From Paracoccaceae bacterium (lineage in GTDB: Bacteria; Pseudomonadota; Alphaproteobacteria; Rhodobacterales; Rhodobacteraceae), in NCBI GenBank assembly GCA_021775315.1, contig JAJFIC010000012.1:1-64000 (forward strand): a stretch of DNA of 64,000 nucleotides, in the 5' to 3' direction. The notes beneath the pieces were generated by a model. The model ran no database searches. It had not been told where the DNA came from and saw only the letters and a program-made list of their open reading frames with translations. The position numbers and the translations under genes are program-made. Positions 8,890-17,249 of this stretch are shown one piece after another; position 1 is the first letter of the stretch; each line of letters opens with the position of its first letter.

Positions 8890-9297
8890 ATGTACAAGAA
8901 TATCCTGGTTCCGGTGGCGCTTGACCACGAGCAAAGCACCGGAAGTGCTCTTGAAACCGCGCGAAGGTTGCTGGTCAAAGGCGGCAAGATCACACTGTTG
9001 AACGTGATCGAACAAGTCCCGTCCTATATCGCGCAATATTTGCCCCACGGACAGATCGCCAAGAATATCGCCAATGCCGAGGCCAGCCTAGCAGCCGAGG
9101 CCGGTGGATTAAGCGATGTTTCGTCGGTTGTCGTGTCGGGCAATGCCGGTATTACGATCACCGAATACGCCGAAGAAAATGGGATGGATCTGATTGTCAT
9201 CACTTCGCACCGACCGGGCCTGCAGGATTATTTTCTGGGCTCGACCGCGTCACGAGTGGTGCGACACGCGGTTTGCGCCGTGCATGTGCTGCGTTAA
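8890..9297 (+). CDS. Universal stress protein (UspA family)
   Basis: A single-domain 135-residue Usp. It opens with [16 protein letters not shown], has the central [12 protein letters not shown] strand, and ends with the nucleotide-loop region [25 protein letters not shown] in outline (the GS-T-S...V..VLR pattern); the upstream glycine motif is altered to [12 protein letters not shown], so ATP binding is likely but not certain. GGAGGA 5 bases before the ATG at 8890 decides the start over an in-frame ATG at 8806. An FNR-like box lies in the leader, which would link it to oxygen limitation. Cytoplasmic; role presumably survival under respiratory stress. Confidence 0.9.
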   Translation: MYKNILVPVALDHEQSTGSALETARRLLVKGGKITLLNVIEQVPSYIAQYLPHGQIAKNIANAEASLAAEAGGLSDVSSVVVSGNAGITITEYAEENGMDLIVITSHRPGLQDYFLGSTASRVVRHAVCAVHVLR

Positions 9298-9355
9298 AAA
9301 CGGGGTTAAAACCGTCGTTAACCAAAAATAAACCATTTCACGGCCTGATGGAGGG

Positions 9356-9661
9356 ATGAATAAATTCTTTACCCTTTGGGCTTGTGGCGCAACCGTTGCG
9401 CTGTTGACGGCCTGTGCCTCACCGTCGCCCGAATATATGCGTGCCCCACGTCAGGAACTGGTCGTCGGGCCGCACGAAATCACGGTCTTTTACCTGCCCG
9501 ACAGGGCGCAGGCTGTGCGCACCAGCTTTGCCGGAAAAGCCGAAAAGAAAACCGCCATCGCGGCGATGGTCGTGGCAATCGAACAAGTCAGCCGCTGCAA
9601 AGTCAGACGCAATTCCGTCAAGGGCGACGTTTCACTGATCAATGTTCGGTTGAAATGTTAA
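9356..9661 (+). CDS. Small lipoprotein of unknown function
   Basis: A 101-residue protein with a short signal sequence ending in the lipobox LLTAC, so Cys20 should be lipidated and the protein anchored in the envelope. Two further cysteines near the C-terminus (SRCKVR and the final LKC) could form a disulfide. I recognise no family. The GGAGGG ends only one base before the ATG, an unusually short spacing, and no alternative start preserves the signal peptide, so initiation may be weak. The gene converges on the monooxygenase-like gene with a shared hairpin between them. Confidence 0.75.
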   Translation: MNKFFTLWACGATVALLTACASPSPEYMRAPRQELVVGPHEITVFYLPDRAQAVRTSFAGKAEKKTAIAAMVVAIEQVSRCKVRRNSVKGDVSLINVRLKC

Positions 9662-9662
9662 A

Positions 9663-9688
9663 GGTGGGCGCGCTGTGTGCCGCCCACC
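9663..9688. terminator. Hairpin between convergent genes, probable bidirectional terminator
   Basis: Perfect 8-base stem GGTGGGCG / CGCCCACC with a 10-base loop, lying between the stop codons of the lipoprotein and monooxygenase-like genes. The T tract is short on both strands. Confidence 0.6.
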
Positions 9689-9696
9689 CATACTCA

Positions 9697-9993
9697 TCAG
9701 CGGGTGGTCGCGATGGCAGTAATGTCTGTGGTTTGTGGTGGGTTTGCAAATGTCGGACCGACCCGTTCTTTATAGGTGGCAAAGGCGGCTGAGCCCATGA
9801 ACGCCGCTTTGGCGGTATCATCGGCGAATTCCAACACTCCGACGAATTCGACCGGGTTATCGGTGGCAAAGCAGCTGTAATTAAGCCCCGGAATCGCGGC
9901 GGCCTTCAGGTCGGCCACGAACGCCTCCATCGCGCTGATCTGGCCGTCATGGTGTTTGGCGTCGTTGAGGGTGTAGCGGACAAGCAGGCTCAT
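9697..9993 (-). CDS. Antibiotic-biosynthesis-monooxygenase-like (dimeric alpha/beta barrel) protein
   Basis: A 98-residue protein of the ferredoxin-like ABM fold. It starts with the strand MSLLVRYTL, has a helix HDGQISAMEAFVADLKA, then LNYSCFATDNPVEFVGVLEF and a second helix with AKAAFMGSAAFATYKERVG, the order expected for these small dimeric enzymes or binding proteins. Members include quinol and heme-degrading monooxygenases, but substrate cannot be told from sequence. AAAGGAAC precedes the ATG. The 197 bases upstream (9994-10190), between it and the TIR gene, hold no gene I can support. Confidence 0.7.
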   Translation of the reverse strand: MSLLVRYTLNDAKHHDGQISAMEAFVADLKAAAIPGLNYSCFATDNPVEFVGVLEFADDTAKAAFMGSAAFATYKERVGPTFANPPQTTDITAIATTR

Positions 9994-10190
9994 GTTTTTC
10001 GTTCCTTTGATTGGGTCCGCCGATTAAGCCCTTGAACCTTGCCCGAAGGCAAGAGGCGGGCTGGCACGAAATTGTGATGAGAGGCTGTCGAATATCTGGA
10101 AGCGATATACGCCACCACGAGGGACGCGCCCTGCGGGCGGAGTCCCGGAATGGTCGTGCGCTCAACAAGCGGTGCAAATCTTTCAATTTT

Positions 10191-10988
10191 TCACTTGTCT
10201 TCATTAGCTTTCTTAAAGGGAATTGATCGAAACTCGTGTAACGCCTTTTGATGCAGCACGCGCTGGACGCTGAGTTCCCTTTCAGTTTTGTTTATGATTT
10301 TTATCCTTAGAGGTATTGTTGGAGTAATCGCTCCACCCATGGTGCCGATATTGAAACTGGAACAGAACGTTCCATTAGTCATTTTCAAGCTCTTATTATA
10401 ACCTGTTTTCGCCATCCCGTGGTCGGGCAGTGATACATTCAGTTCCGTTTCTTCAAATGGAGCTAAGATTGCAAAAAGTGCATTAGGTTCCATAAAGTGT
10501 GACGCTGAAATTGTAAGCACCTGCTCATTTTCACTAGCGCGTTCCACGCTCCAAGACAAATTCGAGAATCCGATATGTTGTGGTGTGAAACTGCTCATTC
10601 CCTCCACGACACCCACTATTTGTGCTATGCTTGCTTCTATACCTATCGAATACATGTCGATATAAAGGTTTTGTAGAAGCACCGGTGGCATTTCCGCACT
10701 GTCGACTCTTATTGGGATAATTCTACATTTTCCCTTTGTTGCCTTAAAAAGCGCATTCTGCCACTCTAACTCAACCATTTTGCTTGCAAGACTTGCGTGC
10801 GAGACAAAAAAGAAAACAAACTCGGGTGACGTTAGTCCCTCGTTCATTTTCTGCACAATTCCATCACCAAGCTTGATTGACCAAGAATCGTAGAAAACTT
10901 CGTTCTCACCAAAGATTTCCCGAAGGCGAAGCGCTACAGGTTCAACAACGGGTTTGTCTTCGTGGTTATGACTAAGGAAAATTTTCAA
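10191..10988 (-). CDS. TIR-domain protein with an all-beta C-terminal domain, coupled to uvrB
   Basis: A 265-residue protein. Residues 2-115 are a TIR-2 domain: [11 protein letters not shown] (strand A and box 1), [15 protein letters not shown] (BB loop), and [12 protein letters not shown], where Glu75 aligns with the catalytic glutamate of NAD-cleaving TIR domains such as SARM1. Residues about 140-265 look beta-rich and match nothing I know; they may sense a ligand. It starts with TTG at 10988, which overlaps the uvrB stop as TTGA, and an AGGAAGGGG inside the last uvrB codons serves as ribosome site. The gene is much richer in AT than uvrB (23 of 60 bases G/C in one typical line against 43 of 60). 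Foreign origin and a defence role are inference. Confidence 0.82.
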   Translation of the reverse strand: MKIFLSHNHEDKPVVEPVALRLREIFGENEVFYDSWSIKLGDGIVQKMNEGLTSPEFVFFFVSHASLASKMVELEWQNALFKATKGKCRIIPIRVDSAEMPPVLLQNLYIDMYSIGIEASIAQIVGVVEGMSSFTPQHIGFSNLSWSVERASENEQVLTISASHFMEPNALFAILAPFEETELNVSLPDHGMAKTGYNKSLKMTNGTFCSSFNIGTMGGAITPTIPLRIKIINKTERELSVQRVLHQKALHEFRSIPFKKANEDK

Positions 10989-13165
10989 AACGACCCCTTC
11001 CTCTGCGTCTTCCCTCTATAAACCGTCGTCCCGGCCTTGCCCGCCGTGCTCCGCCCTTTGCGGGCCACGGCCCCCTCCACGGCTGCATCTACTGCCGATT
11101 GGCGCGCCAGTGGGTCATCCGCCACGGCCAGCTCGACAGCTTCCAGTCGTTTGACCTCGTCCCTGATCCTTGCCGCTTCTTCAAACTCAAGGTTCTCAGC
11201 CGCTTTTAGCATTTCGCTGCGCAGGCCTTCCAGATGGGCCGCCAGATTGGCCCCGACAAGTGGTTTGGAAACCTTGGCCGTGATGCGCGATTGATCGGTG
11301 TCGCCTTTATAGAGGCCTGACAAAACATCCTCGACATTCTTTTGCACGGTTGCGGGCGTAATCCCATGCAGCACGTTATAGGCCGCCTGTTTTTCACGCC
11401 GCCGGTCGGTTTCGCCGATCGCGCGCTCCATGCTGCCGGTGATCCGGTCGGCATACATGATGACCCGGCCATCGACGTTACGCGCTGCGCGTCCGATGGT
11501 CTGCACCAACGAGGTTTCGCTGCGCAAGAACCCTTCTTTATCCGCGTCAAGGATCGCCACCAGCCCGCATTCCGGGATATCCAGACCCTCGCGCAACAGG
11601 TTGATGCCGATCAGCACGTCAAACGCCCCAAGCCTGAGGTCGCGTAGGATTTCGATGCGTTCCAGCGTGTCGATATCGCTGTGCATATAGCGCACGCGGA
11701 TGCCCTGTTCGTGCATGTATTCCGTCAGATCCTCGGCCATGCGCTTGGTCAGGGTGGTGACCAGCGTACGCATACCGTTCAGGGCGACCTTGCGCACCTC
11801 GTCGAGCAAATCATCGACCTGCATGTCGACAGGGCGGATTTCGATTTGCGGGTCCAACAGGCCGGTGGGGCGAATGATCTGTTCGGCAAATACGCCGCCC
11901 GATTGTTCCAGTTCCCATTTTTGCGGTGTTGCCGACACGAACACCGATTGCGGGCGCATGGCATCCCATTCCTCGAATTTCAGCGGGCGATTATCCATGC
12001 AAGACGGCAGGCGAAACCCGTGTTCGGCCAGTGTGAATTTCCGGCGGAAGTCACCCTTATACATGCCGCCGATCTGCGGCACGGACACATGGCTTTCATC
12101 GGCGAAAACGATGGCGTTATCCGGGATATATTCAAACAATGTCGGCGGTGGCTCGCCCGGTGCGCGGCCCGTCAGATAGCGCGAATAGTTTTCGATGCCG
12201 GAACAAAAACCTGACGCCTCTAACATTTCCAGATCGAACCTCGTGCGTTGCTCCAGCCGCTGAGCCTCAAGCAGTTTGCCGTCTGCCTCAAGCTGTTTCA
12301 GGCGCAGTTCCAGTTCCTTTTTGATCTCTTTGATGGCTTGGTTGAGGGTTGGCTTTGGCGTCACGTAATGCGAATTTGCATAGACCCGCACCTTTTCAAG
12401 CTCACCGGTTTTGGCCCCGGTCAGCGTGTCAAATTCGGTGATCGCCTCAAGCTCATTGCCGAAAAACGACAGCCGCCAACCGCGATCATCAAGGTGCGCG
12501 GGCCAGATTTCCAGACTGTCACCCCGCACACGAAAACTGCCGCGCGCAAACGCATTGTCATTGCGTTTATACTGCTGGGCGACCAGATCCTGCATGACGG
12601 TGCGTTGGTCATATTCCGTCCCCACGGCCAAATCGACCGTCATCGCGCCGTAGGTTTCAACCGAACCGATGCCGTAAATGCACGAGACCGAGGCGACAAT
12701 GATCACGTCATCACGTTCCAGCAAGGCACGGGTCGCGGAATGGCGCATCCGGTCGATCTGTTCGTTTATCTGGCTTTCTTTTTCGATATAGGTGTCAGAG
12801 CGGGCGACATAAGCCTCGGGTTGGTAGTAATCATAAAAGCTGACGAAATATTCCACGGCGTTTTCCGGGAAAAAGTTTTTGAATTCGCCGTATAGCTGCG
12901 CCGCCAGCGTCTTGTTTGGTGCCAGAATGATAGCGGGGCGTTGGGTCGCCTCAATAACTTTGGCCATAGTGAATGTTTTGCCGGTGCCCGTCGCGCCCAG
13001 CAAAACCTGATTTTGATCGCCGTCATTGATGCCGCCGACCAGTTCTTTGATCGCAGTTGGCTGATCGCCTGCGGGTTCAAACGGTGTGTGCAGCACCAGA
13101 CGTTTGCCACCTTCCAGCTTGTCGCGCGGCGGATTGGGTTTGCTGATTTCGGCAAGTTCATTCAT
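10985..13165 (-). CDS. uvrB: Excinuclease ABC subunit B
   Basis: Damage-verifying helicase-like subunit of nucleotide excision repair; works with UvrA and UvrC on DNA. The 726-residue protein has the Walker A GATGTGKT (57-64), the YDYYQPEAY beta-hairpin region that inserts behind lesions, the helicase motif [16 protein letters not shown] in outline, and a C-terminal UVR domain ([17 protein letters not shown]) that binds UvrC. The C-terminus carries an extra basic tail of about 40 residues. AAAGGAA precedes the ATG at 13165. Its last codons contain the ribosome site for the TIR gene, so both are probably on one mRNA, which could tie the TIR gene to DNA-damage expression. Confidence 0.98.
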   Translation of the reverse strand: MNELAEISKPNPPRDKLEGGKRLVLHTPFEPAGDQPTAIKELVGGINDGDQNQVLLGATGTGKTFTMAKVIEATQRPAIILAPNKTLAAQLYGEFKNFFPENAVEYFVSFYDYYQPEAYVARSDTYIEKESQINEQIDRMRHSATRALLERDDVIIVASVSCIYGIGSVETYGAMTVDLAVGTEYDQRTVMQDLVAQQYKRNDNAFARGSFRVRGDSLEIWPAHLDDRGWRLSFFGNELEAITEFDTLTGAKTGELEKVRVYANSHYVTPKPTLNQAIKEIKKELELRLKQLEADGKLLEAQRLEQRTRFDLEMLEASGFCSGIENYSRYLTGRAPGEPPPTLFEYIPDNAIVFADESHVSVPQIGGMYKGDFRRKFTLAEHGFRLPSCMDNRPLKFEEWDAMRPQSVFVSATPQKWELEQSGGVFAEQIIRPTGLLDPQIEIRPVDMQVDDLLDEVRKVALNGMRTLVTTLTKRMAEDLTEYMHEQGIRVRYMHSDIDTLERIEILRDLRLGAFDVLIGINLLREGLDIPECGLVAILDADKEGFLRSETSLVQTIGRAARNVDGRVIMYADRITGSMERAIGETDRRREKQAAYNVLHGITPATVQKNVEDVLSGLYKGDTDQSRITAKVSKPLVGANLAAHLEGLRSEMLKAAENLEFEEAARIRDEVKRLEAVELAVADDPLARQSAVDAAVEGAVARKGRSTAGKAGTTVYRGKTQRKGSF

Positions 13166-13289
13166 CGGTGATTCCTTTGGCGGTCTCCTAAGATTGTATC
13201 CTTTTTGTTCTTATGCAAGGGGCAGGCGGGATTGCTTGTTATTTGCGTGCCTTGCGGACATGCTGAGGTGATCAAAGAAAGAGGGCGAA

Positions 13290-13967
13290 ATGACACAAAA
13301 AGCAACGATGGAACAGTTTCAGGGCCTGTTGGGTGCGCGCCAGTCCTGCCGGGGTTTTTTGCCTGATCCGGTGGCTGACAGTCTGATCGCAAAGATTGTC
13401 AGCACAGCCCAGATGGTGCCGTCTTGGTGCAACGCCCAGCCTTGGCAGATGGTGATCACGCGGGGCGATGAAACCACCCGATTTGTCGAGGCGATGCAGG
13501 ATGTTGCGATGTCAGCCCCCAGCAATTCCGATCTGCCATTTCCGGCGCGCTATACTGGTATCTATCAGGATCGCCGCAGCACTTGTGGCTGGCAATTATA
13601 CGATGCTGTTGGTGTCACCAAAGGCGACCGAGTGGCGTCAGCCCGTCAGATGATGCAGAATTACTGCCTGTTTGGCGCGCCGCATCTGGCCGTGGTCACG
13701 ACAGAGGCTGATTTGGGGGTCTACGGTGCGGTAGATTGCGGGGCCTTTGTGACCGGCTTCATGCTGGCCGCGGAATCTGTTGGTGTGGCCAGCATCGCGC
13801 AAGCGGCGATTGCGGCCTATTCAAACGAGGTCAGTGCGCATTTTGACATTCCGCCAAACCGGCAGATCGTGTGCGGCATTTCGTTTGGCTATAAGGACGT
13901 TACCCACAAGGCAAACGGGTTTCGAACGGCGCGTGCCAGTTCAGATCAGGTGATAGACTGGCGGTAG
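13290..13967 (+). CDS. Nitroreductase family protein
   Basis: A 225-residue FMN-dependent oxidoreductase of the nitroreductase fold. The opening RQSCRGFLPDPVADSLI is the usual FMN-phosphate-binding R-S-x-R-x-F region, followed by MVPSWCNAQPWQMVI, the conserved substrate and flavin loop (P-S-x-x-N-x-Q-P-W), and ISFGYKD near the end for the second phosphate contact. Substrate is not predictable; members reduce quinones, nitroaromatics or flavins. AGAGGGCG precedes the ATG. It is divergent from uvrB, the two sharing a 124-base promoter region. A degenerate copy of the intergenic repeat follows the stop. Confidence 0.88.
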   Translation: MTQKATMEQFQGLLGARQSCRGFLPDPVADSLIAKIVSTAQMVPSWCNAQPWQMVITRGDETTRFVEAMQDVAMSAPSNSDLPFPARYTGIYQDRRSTCGWQLYDAVGVTKGDRVASARQMMQNYCLFGAPHLAVVTTEADLGVYGAVDCGAFVTGFMLAAESVGVASIAQAAIAAYSNEVSAHFDIPPNRQIVCGISFGYKDVTHKANGFRTARASSDQVIDWR

Positions 13968-13969
13968 GA

Positions 13970-14000
13970 TTTGAGTATTTCAGCAATAAAGAAACTGAGT
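13970..14000 (+). repeat. Intergenic repeat copy 1 (degenerate, tail only)
   Basis: Begins three bases after the nitroreductase stop. GAGTATTTCAGCAATAAAGAA matches the GGAGTATTTATGGCAATAAAGAA of the copy at 24140. The GC-rich hairpin seen in other copies is absent here. Confidence 0.55.
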
Positions 14001-14005
14001 AATAC

Positions 14006-15112
14006 CTAGCCGTTCTGGGCCAGGAAATAGCCAGCAACACCGGCGATAATCAGGCCAAGCACAACCGCGATGGTGATTTTCATCGCGGAATAGGGCCGTT
14101 CGCCCTGCACGGCACCTGTGCGGCCATTGACGACAAAGCGGTAAGTTTTGCCGCGGTATTTATAAGCCGCCAGCCAGACCGGCAGCAGGATATGTTTGAA
14201 TGTAACGTCCTTGACCGCAGTTTTAACCTGATCGACCTGTTGGCGGTCACCGCCGATGTCAAAGCGCACATCGCGATCAATCATCCGGTCCATATAGGCG
14301 CGCGCCTCGGTATATCCGTCCTCAAGTTCAACGGTGTAGCCTTCGGCGCGAAAACCGGCCAGATATTCCGGGCGATAAGGCTCAAGCGCCTCTAGGTCCC
14401 AAGGCTCCAGCGCGTCGGTATTTGACTTTGGCAGGCTTTTTGAGCCGAGCACCAGAACATCGTCGAAAAACCGCGCGACCCGGCCAGAGGCCGCAGACCA
14501 GCGGATTTTCTGCACTTGTTCCTGTCGGGTTTCCATTTTCCCGTCAACTTCAACCCGGACATTGCGGGTTTCATAATAGATCGTGCCGCGTTTGCCTTTG
14601 TACTGGCTTTTGGTGTCAGCGTCATAGGTCCAGAACGGCACATAGATGCCCTGCATCGCGCGTCCTTTGCGGGCGTATTGTTGCAAGCCATTCGGTGCAA
14701 ACCAAAGCCGGCCCAGCCATTTGGTCATGGCTTGGCGGGCCTGTTTTTCCGACTTGGCAAAGGGCAGCAGGGCGGCGGGTTTTATGCGCCGATGGGTGCC
14801 GGTATCGGTGACGATGGGGGTGGCGCAAAACGCACATTCCGTGGCGTGGATTTCCTCGGAAAACTCAATCTGGGCGCCGCAGTTTTCGCATTTGGAAAAC
14901 CGGGTTTCCTCAATATCACTGTCGGGCAATTCCGATTTCAGCGCCGCTTTGAAATCAAGTTCTTCGATTGCTGTCGCCGGGCGGCGTTTGTTGCCCAACT
15001 CTTGGCTTGCCCCGCAATGATCGCAGGTTAATTGATCCGAGCCGGGTTCGAACCGCAAGTCCGAACCACATGTGCCACAGGGGAATTTATGTGGGTTTTC
15101 GTCGTTGCCCAT
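14006..15112 (-). CDS. Zinc-ribbon membrane protein (YdjG-like)
   Basis: A 368-residue protein with two zinc ribbons at the N-terminus: CGTCG...CDHCG (about residues 13-34) and CENCG...CAFC (about 75-96). The middle, with YVPFWTYDADTKSQYKG and YRGKTYRFVVNG, is a conserved region of unknown fold often misannotated as primosomal or helicase-related. The last 20 residues form one membrane helix, so the ribbons face the cytoplasm. In Bacillus subtilis a zinc-ribbon membrane protein of this kind (YdjG) works with a PspA homologue and an SPFH protein (YdjI) in membrane stress. Here it is the last gene of the unit and follows the SPFH gene by 15 bases, supporting the same partnership. Confidence 0.75.
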   Translation of the reverse strand: MGNDENPHKFPCGTCGSDLRFEPGSDQLTCDHCGASQELGNKRRPATAIEELDFKAALKSELPDSDIEETRFSKCENCGAQIEFSEEIHATECAFCATPIVTDTGTHRRIKPAALLPFAKSEKQARQAMTKWLGRLWFAPNGLQQYARKGRAMQGIYVPFWTYDADTKSQYKGKRGTIYYETRNVRVEVDGKMETRQEQVQKIRWSAASGRVARFFDDVLVLGSKSLPKSNTDALEPWDLEALEPYRPEYLAGFRAEGYTVELEDGYTEARAYMDRMIDRDVRFDIGGDRQQVDQVKTAVKDVTFKHILLPVWLAAYKYRGKTYRFVVNGRTGAVQGERPYSAMKITIAVVLGLIIAGVAGYFLAQNG

Positions 15113-15127
15113 CAGTATCTGGTCCGA

Positions 15128-16249
15128 TCAAGTGGAAGGCAGGGGTGGTGGCAGGATGGTGAACAACGTCGCCAGTTCGGCCACGTCACCCGCAGCTATC
15201 CAGCCGTCCTGACCAGCGGTCCAGACCAATGTTTTGCGATCAAGGCTGCCCTCGGTCGCCATACGTCCCATGGCCGCACGCGAATACGGCCCTTTGGTCT
15301 GGCCGTTATCAGCCACATGCCAGACATGTTCTACAGGCGGCGGAGGCGGAGGTGGGGCCGCAACAGGTGCAGCCGGACTTGCGCCCCAAGGGCCGGGTTG
15401 TTGCCCCGCCATCTGTTGCGCCATTGCCAAGCCCATACCGGCACCCATTCCGGCGGCCATACCGCCACCGGCAGGGTTGTTCGCAGCCGCAGTGATCGCT
15501 TCAGCGGCTGAAAACTGGGTATATTTGCCCAGATCGCCAGCGATGCCCATTGAGGTGCGTTTGTCCAAAACCTCTTCCACTGCGGGCGGCAGCGAGATGT
15601 TTTCGATCATCAGCGCGGGCATCGACAGGCCATATTCCGCCAGATCCGGCGCGATTTTGGCCGCCAGCATTTTGCTGAGATCCAATGTATTGGCCGCCAT
15701 ATCAAGCACCGGAATGCCGGATCCTGCGATGGCCGCGGAAAACTTGGACACGATGATGTTTCGGATCTGATAGCTGATTTCATCCATGGTAAATTCACCA
15801 TCGGTGCCAACGATTTCGGTCAGGAAACGCGCGGCATCAGACACCCGGATCGAATAGGTGCCGAACGCGCGCAGGCGCACCGGGCCGAATTCAGGATCGC
15901 GGCACATGATCGGGTTCTTTGTGCCCCATTTCAGGTCCTGAAAGCGGGTGGTGTTGACGAAATAAATCTCGGATTTGAACGGGCTTTCAAAACCATGATC
16001 CCAATGCTGAAGCGTCGTCATGATCGGCATGTTGTTGGTTTCAAGCAAATAAAGGCCGGGCGTGAACACATCCGCCAACTGGCCTTCGTGGATAAAGACG
16101 GCCGCTTGTCCTTCGCGCACCGTCAGTTTGGCACCATATTTGATCTCGTGCGCTTCACGTTCAAACCGCCAGACCATGGTGTCGCGTGTGTCATCGGTCC
16201 AGTGGATAACGTCGATGAACTCGCCCGTCAGAAAGTCAAAAATTCCCAT
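15128..16249 (-). CDS. SPFH-domain protein with C-terminal GYF_2 domain (YdjI-like)
   Basis: A 373-residue protein. Residues about 25-240 form an SPFH/band-7-type domain of the YdjI or virion-core-like group (LTVREGQAAVFIHEGQLADV, then FGTYSIRVSDAARFL). A glycine, alanine and methionine-rich linker and a run of seven prolines follow. The last 55 residues (HVWHVADNGQTKGPYSR...LVWTAGQDGWIAAGDV) are a GYF_2 domain, a module that binds proline-rich peptides. No transmembrane helix is evident, so it probably assembles on the inner face of the membrane through partners. It sits between the DUF2927 lipoprotein and the zinc-ribbon protein with short gaps. Role in membrane integrity is inference from YdjI. 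Confidence 0.82.
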   Translation of the reverse strand: MGIFDFLTGEFIDVIHWTDDTRDTMVWRFEREAHEIKYGAKLTVREGQAAVFIHEGQLADVFTPGLYLLETNNMPIMTTLQHWDHGFESPFKSEIYFVNTTRFQDLKWGTKNPIMCRDPEFGPVRLRAFGTYSIRVSDAARFLTEIVGTDGEFTMDEISYQIRNIIVSKFSAAIAGSGIPVLDMAANTLDLSKMLAAKIAPDLAEYGLSMPALMIENISLPPAVEEVLDKRTSMGIAGDLGKYTQFSAAEAITAAANNPAGGGMAAGMGAGMGLAMAQQMAGQQPGPWGASPAAPVAAPPPPPPPVEHVWHVADNGQTKGPYSRAAMGRMATEGSLDRKTLVWTAGQDGWIAAGDVAELATLFTILPPPLPST

Positions 16250-16285
16250 GATGATGCTCCTACAAGAATAAGTTTTACTGGTCTG

Positions 16286-17230
16286 CTAACCGCTGCCACT
16301 TAACATTTCAGCCGCGATTTTGGGCAGCAAAGGGCGGGCGGTTTTGGCTGTCATGCCGATTTTCAGCCGCTTGTCATACAGCATACGCAAAAGCAATTCG
16401 TCATGCCGGGTCAGCAGCGCAAATTCTTCGTCGTCATTGAAAATCGAGGGCCGCACATTCGGGTTGTCATTGGCCAGACCCAGGGCTTGCGCCATTTCTT
16501 CGTGAATACAGGACAGGCGCATCAGATCGGCATGTTCGGCTTTGACCAGAATGATGGCCGAATTATAGGCATTCACATTTGTCTGGTCCGAAAAAGCATA
16601 AGCCACGCAAAACGTGTTGCGCGGGCTGTTGGCGATTTCGCTGATGACCACCGGGTTAAGGCGCGGAATACGCGCCCTTAGCAGGGGGCCGACGGTTTTC
16701 TGCTCGTCGCGATGTAAAAACAGCACGTGGAAATTCGGATTATTATCAGTGACACGAATATCAAGGCCGCTTAGACGCGCCAGCCGGCGGGCATACGCGG
16801 TGACATTGGCGCGATCACGGGCGCGGGTTTTTTCCGGCACCAATTCACCAAACACCAGCCCGATGCGCACAGGTTGCTGCCAACGTCTGAGCGCGCTTGG
16901 CGTTTGCTGGGCGACGAACTGGCCGCCGCGTATGGTATATTCGTCATAAAGCGCGATACGCTCAAAATCCTCAGCCAGCGTCCGGGCGGAAAACGGCGCG
17001 TCTGATCCGCCGCTATCGGTTCGCAACAGGCCTTGGGCCTGCAATCGCGTCTGAACGCCGGTATAATATTGCTGCAACCGCAGGCTTTCTTCCGAACGGA
17101 TCAATTTCGCGTCAGGGTCCGGAATGCGGCTGACCGCCGGGGTGACATCACAGGCCGACAGGCCAATCAGGCCGCCGATCAGCAGGGAAATCAATCCCGG
17201 TCGAAGCAGGTTTTTCACTGAATAGCCCAT
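16286..17230 (-). CDS. DUF2927 lipoprotein with HEExxQ motif
   Basis: A 314-residue protein. The signal sequence ends in LIGLSAC, a lipobox, so it is an envelope lipoprotein. The C-terminal half has the DUF2927 signature SCIHEEMAQALGLANDNP and later FNDDEEFALLTRHDELLL. The HEEMAQ resembles the HExxH zinc motif of metallopeptidases but lacks the second histidine, so proteolysis is only a suggestion. I start at the ATG at 17230 because the longer frame (to 17329) runs into telA and would bury the signal peptide; the ribosome site AAAGAA is weak. It lies 19 bases after telA within the stress unit, adding a periplasmic member to an otherwise cytoplasmic and inner-membrane set. Confidence 0.8.
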   Translation of the reverse strand: MGYSVKNLLRPGLISLLIGGLIGLSACDVTPAVSRIPDPDAKLIRSEESLRLQQYYTGVQTRLQAQGLLRTDSGGSDAPFSARTLAEDFERIALYDEYTIRGGQFVAQQTPSALRRWQQPVRIGLVFGELVPEKTRARDRANVTAYARRLARLSGLDIRVTDNNPNFHVLFLHRDEQKTVGPLLRARIPRLNPVVISEIANSPRNTFCVAYAFSDQTNVNAYNSAIILVKAEHADLMRLSCIHEEMAQALGLANDNPNVRPSIFNDDEEFALLTRHDELLLRMLYDKRLKIGMTAKTARPLLPKIAAEMLSGSG

Positions 17231-17249
17231 CAAAATTGCGTTCTTTTTG

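Noticed and set aside
9306-9321. TTAA-N8-TTAA resembling a CtrA site before the small lipoprotein gene
   Set aside because: The CtrA consensus needs a 7-base spacer; with 8 the two half-sites are out of phase.
15045-15060. GGGTTCGAACC, which looks like a tRNA T-arm
   Set aside because: It lies inside the zinc-ribbon gene and no acceptor stem, D-arm or anticodon arm can be built around it.
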